A stretch of 17,278 bases of DNA from positions 1-17,278 of the forward strand of contig JWZX01002821.1 in NCBI GenBank assembly GCA_001275005.1, read 5' to 3'. The DNA comes from Chrysochromulina tobinii. Taxonomy: Eukaryota; Haptophyta; Prymnesiales; Chrysochromulinaceae. The notes under the pieces were generated by a model that did no database searches, was not told the DNA's origin, and was given only the letters and a program-made list of their open reading frames with translations. Positions 7,780-13,771 of the stretch are shown here, in pieces. Within the stretch, counting starts at the first letter, position 1; every line of letters begins with the position of its first letter. A program made the position numbers and the translations under genes.

Positions 7780-7993
7780 TACTACCGTGGTATCGCATTG
7801 GGCCACCTGCGCCACCGCCCTTCATCGGCCCACCGCCTCCCTTCATTGGGCCGATCGGGCCAGCACCCATTCCCATGGGAGGGCCGCCGCCCATGGGCGG
7901 GCCGCCCCACATGTTCGGAGGTCCGCCACCCTTCGAGGGCGCTCCGAATCCGCCTTGGTTGCCAGGGAAGTTATCCATCACCTGTGCAAGCAA
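6120..7993 (-). CDS. METTL14: METTL14-type subunit of the mRNA N6-adenosine methyltransferase complex, three exons
   Basis: Exons on the minus strand are 7993-7158, 6913-6757 and 6683-6120, joining to 518 residues. Recognition rests on the MT-A70 core: [14 protein letters not shown] (216-229), [70 protein letters not shown] and GWLTLG, the METTL14 order. Animal METTL14 has a degenerate EPPL at the catalytic site; this protein keeps DPPW (223-226), as I recall for plant MTB. Residues 13-135 are almost pure Gly with Pro, Met, Lys and Arg, including [13 protein letters not shown], so the RNA-binding RGG-like region is N-terminal, whereas animals carry it at the C-terminus. Residues 144-190 are the helical METTL3-binding type segment. 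The C-terminus has an Arg/Glu coiled region and a short proline run. The start could be Met1 or Met6. The expected partner is METTL3, in the nucleus. Confidence 0.93.
6684..6756 (-). repeat. METTL14 intron 2: starts with a copy of the downstream exon and carries a 10-bp array
   Basis: The donor is GGGACG|GTGCGACGC at 6756 and the acceptor GGCAG|GTGCGACGC ends at 6684 (73 nt, phase 0). The 20-bp plus-strand sequence at 6665-6684 is repeated exactly at 6738-6757. Read on the coding strand, the intron begins with the same ~19 bases as the following exon (GTGCGACGCAACTATGATG). Between the copies are five near-identical 10-base units, CACTGATGAC or CTCTGATGAC, the last running into GGCAG. Reading through the intron gives a stop within a few codons. 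Confidence 0.9.
6914..7157 (-). repeat. METTL14 intron 1: two tandem arrays separated by a copy of the upstream exon end
   Basis: The donor is CTCGA|GTATGC at 7157 and the acceptor CATCAG|GTGGGG ends at 6914 (244 nt). The junction restores [12 protein letters not shown], matching the family. The first half (about 7061-7157) is nine copies of an 11-base GCTGATTGCAT-type unit. Then a 33-bp copy (7028-7060) of the exon end plus donor (7152-7184) appears with two mismatches, 124 bp away. The second half (6914-7027) is a different array of about ten 10-base CCTCTGATGG-type units. The internal copy carries its own GTACGC donor. Using it would add 124 nt and hit a stop. Confidence 0.88.
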
Positions 7994-8689
7994 GCCGGAT
8001 CCGCAGCAGCTGCGCGCAAGCGCGGGCGGGCGCGTCGCGAGAGCGTGCGAGCGCGAGAGTCACAACTTGGCGCGCGAGAAACGTCAATGACGACTGCAAT
8101 TGGCCGTGCTCGTCCATTCCGTGAATCTGGCAACGTTCATAAATGGCCGGCTAGCTGCTGGCAGAATCGTTCCCGAGGAGCCGCCCATCAGCGGTTCAGT
8201 GGTTGCCGGTTCAGTCAGCGCAACTCTCAAAATTATCAAAACAGAAGTCAGAAAAGCCAAGGTGCAACGTGTCCGCGGATACCCACGCCAGCCGCATGCA
8301 TCGTACCCGCGAGAATGCGTGCGTGCGCGTGCGCGGACCAGAGAGCTGCAGCGATTCGATCCGACTTGTCAGTCCAATCCCCTGACTGACACAAGCATCC
8401 GATTCTCGCGCTCGGGCGTTGGCCACCGGCGCGCTGCGTAACACGCGGCGCCGATCGACCACACGATTGGTTTACTCTACGCCTCCCCCCTACCTTTTGC
8501 CGATTAACGGCCAGTCTCTGCGCGTTTTGTTCAACATTAACACTTGCATCTTTCACAAAACGCTTCGCGAAGCACTCTATAGTCTATACGTTTGGGTCCG
8601 CCGCGTAGAGCTCGTCCTACCGGGTATTCTCCTTTCGGTGCCGACCGTGTCCTCCATCTCCGTAGTGGCACCTCGATAGCCACTTCTCG
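7994..8689. other. Divergent intergenic region between METTL14 and the IQ-SHOCT gene
   Basis: This is about 700 bases between two divergent start codons, with no supportable gene. It must contain both promoters. Visible items are a repeated cggttcagt (8192-8200 and 8207-8215), an alternating purine-pyrimidine stretch gcgtgcgtgcgcgtgcgcg near 8318-8336, and an AT-richer stretch at about 8225-8250. A gattcgatcc resembling a tRNA T-arm near 8354 has no tRNA around it. Confidence 0.45.
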
Positions 8690-10008
8690 ATGACATTTGG
8701 ACCCCTAGAAGGGCTCTCCAAAAGGCGCCACAACGCGAACTTGCTTGAGGCAACCTACTCCACGATTGCAACTACTTGGAACAGGCACGCGCACAGAGTA
8801 AAGACCGACTGGAAGGCGCTTCTGGCACTGGTTTCTGGGGCCTTACTCGCGCTTCTAGTTGTGATGCTTTCGCAATTGCTATGGAGAACATGGCGTGGTA
8901 TTCGCGAATATGGCATGGAGACCATAGCTTGCGAACGCCAGCTACGCTGTTGTCCTTGTTGCAACATGCGCGTTGTCGTGCGAACACCTGGCCAGAGTGA
9001 GAGCATGGCTGAGCAGCAGCAGTGGAAAGGAACTGACAAATTGGTGGTTGCACCCGGTGTCGTCACAACTACGCTGGACGGCTGGCACTATGAGCATGCG
9101 CCTGGAGAGACGTGGCCAGACGAGGAGGAAGGCGCACCGCTGCTGCTGCTGATCGAGCCGTCGCACGGCCGCGAAGTGCTTCTGATGGACGAGAACGCGG
9201 CCGCTTCGAGGTTGCAATCCGTCACACGCGGCCAGTAAGCTCGCAGCGCGGCTCTCAACCGCCAGCGGCCGTGTGACTGACTGACTTCCTTCTCTGCCTG
9301 TGCCGCCGCCTGTGCACCTGCGCTTGCGCTCACGCCGACCCGACCATGCTTCTGCTTGCTGCCTGCCGCAGTGGGGCCCGTGCGCAGGTGCTGTCGATTA
9401 AGGAGGAGATTGCGGCGGCTACGAAGATACAGGCAGCCAAGCGCGGCAAGGACGCGCGGGCTCAAGTCCGCTCGCAGCGAGTGGCGGTAGCGGAGGCAGC
9501 GGAGGCAGCGGAGGCAGCGGAGGAAGCGGCGGCGCGAGCAAGGCAGCAGGCAGATGCATGGGCGCGCGAGGCTAAGGAGGCGGAAGAGATGGCGGCGGCC
9601 ATCAAGATACAGGCGATGAAGCGCGGCAAGGATGCTCGGGGCCAGGTCCACTCGCAGCGAGTTGCGGCAGCGGAGGCAGCTGAGGTGGCGGCGGCTCGAG
9701 CGAGGCAGCAGGCAGATGCATGGGCGCGCGAGACTAGGGAGGCGGAGTCGAAGGCTAGGGAGGCTAAATTGGCTGCAGCGGAGTTAGCTCTGGCGGAGCG
9801 CATCCAGGCCGCAGAGATCGCGCGACGATCGGTGAGCGGGTCAGTGAGCCAGAGTCCGTCTACGCGCGCTCTCGCAACGCCAGCGGAGTCTCCGATTGTG
9901 TTGCTCAGGCAGCTCAAGAGACTGCTCGACGATGGCTTAATCACGCCCAAGCAATTTGAGGTGAAGCGGGAGGAGCTACTCGCCCGCTGGGTGAATGGTA
10001 ATAGGTAA
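8690..10008 (+). CDS. Membrane-anchored IQ-motif repeat protein with C-terminal SHOCT domain, two exons
   Basis: Exons are 8690-9234 and 9372-10008, joining to 393 residues. The junction was chosen because it completes an IQ motif: AASRLQSVTRG + HGARAQV matches the later AATKIQAAKRGKDARAQV and AAIKIQAMKRGKDARGQV. A single transmembrane helix is at about 42-65, followed by a Cys cluster (CERQLRCCPCC, 81-91). IQ motifs lie at about 171-187, 196-214 and 256-274, with a weaker one near 324. They are separated by Ala/Glu/Arg-rich coiled coil in which a block of about 60 residues is duplicated (RSQRVAVAEAAEA... and HSQRVAAAEAAEV...). Residues 356-386 (LLRQLKRLLDDGLITPKQFEVKREELL) fit SHOCT, an oligomerisation module. 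IQ motifs bind calmodulin or EF-hand light chains, so this may be a membrane tether for calcium sensors. The Ala-rich repeat is encoded by gcggag-type repeats. Confidence 0.78.
9235..9371 (+). other. Intron of the IQ-SHOCT gene, donor within an inverted repeat
   Basis: The donor is GGCCA|GTAAGC at 9235 and the acceptor TGCCGCAG|TG ends at 9371 (137 nt, phase 2). The exon-end sequence gtcacacgcggcc (9221-9233) can pair with ggccgtgtgac (9267-9277) inside the intron, leaving the donor at the base of the loop. ctgactgactgac follows directly and offers branch-point-like CTGAC units, but far from the acceptor. A pyrimidine-rich stretch precedes the 3' splice site, as in a conventional intron. Confidence 0.8.
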
Positions 10009-10171
10009 GTTTCAAAACGCAATGCGAGGAAGAGGTTTTCCGCTCGCGGACTGGCCGCCGTAAATACGTTGCAGCTGTACCGCCTCGACCCGTCGCGCCG
10101 TGGACGGCAGTAATGCGGTGTACTCGAACGGACAGGAACAACCCCGCACACAGGCACACACGGCATTGGGG
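10009..10171. other. Short spacer between convergent IQ-SHOCT and EF-hand genes
   Basis: The two stop codons are only 163 bases apart on opposite strands, so the 3' UTRs probably abut or overlap. No terminator-like or polyadenylation motif is clear. Confidence 0.5.
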
Positions 10172-13100
10172 CTATTTATGCTGCAACAGTTGCGCGTCAG
10201 GGTCCGCTGGAGGCGTGAGAGAGCAGCGGTCGAGACCCCGCAGCCTGTGCTCCATCTTCATTGTGGCTCGGAGCGCCGATAAATCGACCACGGCAACGGG
10301 TGGCGTCTTTGGGTGCCAATCGGTCTTGAACGGGTGACCAGATTCATCGACCTGCAACTTCTTTTTCTCCTCCTCGGAGACTTTGCGCAAATTGCTTTTG
10401 AACTCACGGAAAGTGACCAGCCCGTCGCAGTCGTGGTCCATCTCTCTGAAGAGATCCTTCACATCTTCCTGGGGCGCATCGATGCCTATCAGCGGCATCG
10501 ATCGCAAAAACTCATGCAGCGAAATAACGCCGTCGCCATTCGCATCCCACTCACGAAAGAGGTTCATCACCTGGACCGAATTGGCGGCGAGCGCGCGCTT
10601 GATCTGATCTTGGACGGAGAGCGTGCCCTTGAACGCGAAAGCCTCGACACGCATCTGCTGACACATGTCACAGCTGCGCACCCACCGAATGGTATGCTCG
10701 AACTCCTTGAGTGAGACCTCGCCGGATCCATCCTCGTCCAACATCTTGAAGAGGCCCCGCATCGTCTCTTCGTCTTCAATCTCGACGCCAATCGATACCA
10801 TCGCATCGTAAAATTCCTTCTCTGTGAGCACGCCATCGCCGTCCTTATCCCAGTGCTCGTTGAACAGGCTGAAGAGGTTCGACATCACGTCTGGTTCGGC
10901 GAGCCTTTTCATGAGCTTTTCGATAGGTACTTCGGAAGAAAGCGACTGAGCGAGCTCCTTGAATGTGATCTTGCCTGAGTGGTCCTTGTCAAAGGTGTCG
11001 AAGAGCGTGTCGCGCTCGGATTCCGACATGTCCAGTCCGCTGATCGAGAAGATGAGGTTGCTCAGCTCCTCGCGATCCAGCGTGCCGTTGCCTGACTCGT
11101 CCCATTCGCGGAACATATCGAGGGGGCGCATGCCCAATTCGTGTAGCCTCTCTTGGATCCGCGTGACGAGCTGCGATTGGCCGTTGACGTCTATATCGAG
11201 CGACAGCTGCCGCCAGCCCGGGAGCAGCGCGCGCATCCTCGGCTTGCGCTCCTTTCCCCACTTGATGGTCGCCTCGATCTCCTCGAGGTTCACAGTGCCC
11301 GATCCGTCCTTGTCAAAGAACCTGAAGAGCTCGGTGCACACCTCCTTGGAGAAGGTGAAGCCGAGGTACATGATCGCCGTCGCAAACTCCTCGAGGCCGA
11401 TGGTGCCGTCGCCGTCCGTGTCCCATCGGAGAAAGAGATCGATCAGGCTCCCAGACTCCTGCAGCATCGTAGAGAGGAGCGACTCGAGCTGCACGGGCGC
11501 CACGCGCTCGGCGCGGATGTGCAGCTGCTCGTTGCGCGTCCGAGCGACGAACCCATGCAGCGCCTGCTTCGCAGCGCTGATGGCGGTCTGCTTCGTCCTC
11601 CTGGCCTTCAATTCGTGCGAGGCAATCTCGGCCTGAAAGATGACGTCCCTCGGAGCACCCTTGGGCATTTGAACACTACCGCCATGGCGCAGCACTTTCA
11701 TCAGCTCGATGAGATCGAGCTCGCCGAGATGCGCAATGTCCCACGAGTCGAAGAGCGCAAGCGTGGCGAGCCTGAGCATCTGCGCGCCGACGTCACCCAC
11801 GTCGACCGGTCGCATTCCATAGAGCTTGGACATGCCAATCTGGAAGTCCTTGCGCCGCACGGCCTCGAACCCGCCACTCTGTGCGCTGACTAAGTAGCGA
11901 ATGGTCTCCTGGAAATGGCGGCACATTTCCTGGCACAGTCGCTTTCGAAGCCGCTCGTGATCTGAGGGTTGGCCGTCCTCTTTCGGACGCTCTTCAGCCG
12001 GTAAGTCGCGCTTGGAGCCGTCGCTGTTGATCAACAGCGCGACGTGCGGGACGACCTCCATGATCAGCCTACTGCCGATTTGATCGAGGTCCTCCGTGGA
12101 CACGCGTAAACTCCTCCTGTTCTCGCCTCGCACGTTGAAGATCCCCGCGCCGCCTGTCCGATTCAGTTTGGTCAACAGCCGTTGGCTGGACCACATCGCA
12201 CGGTTGAATTCCCCGGCATCTACAGTGCCAGAGCGGTCGGAGTCGAAGACGTCGAGGACCTTTTCAAGAATCTCATCCGTGACGCTCACGGGCGCCCCGC
12301 CCTCGGCTTCTTTGCCCTCAAAGAGCTTTCGCATTCCTTCGCGAAGCTCGTTGCGGTCGAGCTGGCCGTCGCCATCCGCATCGAGCTGAGCCATCATGTC
12401 GCTCACCTTGACCTTTCTCTCGCGCATCTGGTTGCGCAGATGCTCGATGAGCATCACCGCTTCGGGGCTCGCCTCCGCTCGCTTTTGTCCGAAGCGGCTC
12501 GGGCTGCCCCGGGCGGCGGGGCTCACCGGGCTTGGGGGGGCATTCATCAGGGCTGCCAAGCGCACCCGCGGCGACTTTGACTTGAAGCGCACCGCTTTGC
12601 CAAAGCTGAAGCCACCCGTGGGTGTGGGTGAAGAGGCCTCCGCTGGCGCTGGCGCTGGCGCTGGCGCTGGCGAGATGGGCGGCGCCATCCACGCGGTGCT
12701 TCGTGACTTAACTCGCACTGCATCCGGCGTCCGTCCGCTTGTGATTGTTGGCAACGTTGGCGCACTCTTTGACAACAAGTGGCTCGCCGGGGTGAGTTCC
12801 GTCCCGGGAGTGGACGAATATGAAGAGGAGTCGATGGCCTCTCGGGAAGCCGCAGTTGGAGACTTCGGAAAGTAGACGTCCTGCACGATGGAAGGGACTT
12901 GTTTTGAGTCGGGCCGTGGCCCAGAGAGCGTCACAGCCGGCAGCCTCGCCGTCGGCCCCTTGATATGAACACGATTGTCGACGCGAGGGGAGGCACTCTT
13001 CGTGCCTTGCTCATAGAGCATTACCAGGGTTTGGTCAAGAGGCACCTCAGGCTTCGATCGACGTTTCTTGGGTACTCCAAGCTTTCGAAGGAGCTCGCCA

Positions 13101-13567
13101 GGCGATTTCACCTTGCCGAAGCGAAGAAAAAGTGTAAACTCGCGATACGAAAGTGCTTTGCTCGGGAAGAGCCGCTCCAACATGTCGCCCGCCTTCTCAA
13201 CCATCGCGGCCGACTCGCCCAGGCGCGTCAGCGCATGCCGCACGTCGTCGGTCTTGAGAATCTCAACGCGAGGTCCATCCTGCAGTTTGCATCCGGAGAG
13301 CGACAGGTCAGGTTCATGCTTGGTGCATTCTGGAACAGCTTCGTTGACGGCTTGGCGTGCTCGCACCTCTGGCTTGAGCATGCTGAGCAGCTGCATGCAA
13401 TGGAGCAAAAGGACTTGGCGAGCAGCGTCATCGCTAATCTCTGCGCGTTCTTTGGCGGCTGGGGCAGCTGCCGGAGATGCTGCCAAGCCATCATCCGCCA
13501 TCGCAGCACGAGAGGAGCCGCCAGTCGTTTCACTTTTTTGCCTTCCGTCGCGGCTCTCAAATGTCAA
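10172..13567 (-). CDS. Large multi-EF-hand calcium-binding protein with ten canonical loops
   Basis: This is one uninterrupted frame of 1131 residues (start at 13567; Met23 is an alternative). Canonical 12-residue EF loops start at about residues 396, 442, 716, 752, 823, 860, 907, 944, 1008 and 1044. Examples are DADGDGQLDRNE, DKDGSGTVNLEE and DKDGDGVLTEKE. All have Asp at position 1, Gly at 6 and Glu at 12. They form five pairs: one pair alone, then four pairs packed in the C-terminal third. Degenerate EF-like helices appear at about 105-148 and 600-627. The N-terminal region (150-370) is Ser/Pro-rich and probably disordered, with an AP dipeptide run at 301-308. I see no kinase, protease, transmembrane or signal sequence. 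It is best described as a cytosolic or axoneme-type calcium sensor or buffer; I cannot name an orthologue. The gene is intronless while several neighbours are not. Confidence 0.88.
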   Translation of the reverse strand: MTFESRDGRQKSETTGGSSRAAMADDGLAASPAAAPAAKERAEISDDAARQVLLLHCMQLLSMLKPEVRARQAVNEAVPECTKHEPDLSLSGCKLQDGPRVEILKTDDVRHALTRLGESAAMVEKAGDMLERLFPSKALSYREFTLFLRFGKVKSPGELLRKLGVPKKRRSKPEVPLDQTLVMLYEQGTKSASPRVDNRVHIKGPTARLPAVTLSGPRPDSKQVPSIVQDVYFPKSPTAASREAIDSSSYSSTPGTELTPASHLLSKSAPTLPTITSGRTPDAVRVKSRSTAWMAPPISPAPAPAPAPAEASSPTPTGGFSFGKAVRFKSKSPRVRLAALMNAPPSPVSPAARGSPSRFGQKRAEASPEAVMLIEHLRNQMRERKVKVSDMMAQLDADGDGQLDRNELREGMRKLFEGKEAEGGAPVSVTDEILEKVLDVFDSDRSGTVDAGEFNRAMWSSQRLLTKLNRTGGAGIFNVRGENRRSLRVSTEDLDQIGSRLIMEVVPHVALLINSDGSKRDLPAEERPKEDGQPSDHERLRKRLCQEMCRHFQETIRYLVSAQSGGFEAVRRKDFQIGMSKLYGMRPVDVGDVGAQMLRLATLALFDSWDIAHLGELDLIELMKVLRHGGSVQMPKGAPRDVIFQAEIASHELKARRTKQTAISAAKQALHGFVARTRNEQLHIRAERVAPVQLESLLSTMLQESGSLIDLFLRWDTDGDGTIGLEEFATAIMYLGFTFSKEVCTELFRFFDKDGSGTVNLEEIEATIKWGKERKPRMRALLPGWRQLSLDIDVNGQSQLVTRIQERLHELGMRPLDMFREWDESGNGTLDREELSNLIFSISGLDMSESERDTLFDTFDKDHSGKITFKELAQSLSSEVPIEKLMKRLAEPDVMSNLFSLFNEHWDKDGDGVLTEKEFYDAMVSIGVEIEDEETMRGLFKMLDEDGSGEVSLKEFEHTIRWVRSCDMCQQMRVEAFAFKGTLSVQDQIKRALAANSVQVMNLFREWDANGDGVISLHEFLRSMPLIGIDAPQEDVKDLFREMDHDCDGLVTFREFKSNLRKVSEEEKKKLQVDESGHPFKTDWHPKTPPVAVVDLSALRATMKMEHRLRGLDRCSLTPPADPDAQLLQHK

Positions 13568-13771
13568 TGCACATGGCGCCTTGGGGACTTACCCCCCAAA
13601 TCCCTGAAGATGCTGACGGAAACAATGCACACCGCGACGGGTCCTTCGTTTCCATTGGTCTCACTACTCTGACGACGCCGGATCGCATGCAAACGAGGAA
13701 AAAAACGACGCTACTCCGATACAAGTCTGTAACGGTGATCTCATTGCTGCCTGGCCGACGCGATTGAACGA
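13568..13771. promoter_or_regulatory. Divergent promoter region between the EF-hand and Pro-rich genes
   Basis: About 204 bases separate the two divergent start codons. It should hold both promoters if the starts are correct. I see no TATA box or other clear element, only a lower-GC patch near 13685-13745 (gaggaaaaaaacgacgctactc). Confidence 0.3.

Noticed and set aside
7043-8389. Long plus-strand open frame (448 codons) and overlapping poly-Pro frame 7554-8090
   Set aside because: Both are antisense to METTL14 exon 1. The poly-Pro and poly-Ala translations are simply the reverse strand of the glycine codons, and the frame runs through the intron array.
8340-8400. tRNA candidate because of gattcgatcc
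   Set aside because: Only the T-arm-like string is present. No acceptor stem, D-arm or anticodon arm can be placed around it.
9346-9371. Upstream ATG (MLLLAACRS) as a separate start for the IQ-SHOCT exon
   Set aside because: It lies in the intron. Splicing from 9234 to 9372 instead completes an IQ motif. A short alternative transcript cannot be excluded.
11153-11893. Plus-strand frames opposite the EF-hand gene (also near 10313, 10959, 12396 and 13068)
   Set aside because: They are antisense to regularly spaced EF-hand codons and have no domain character.
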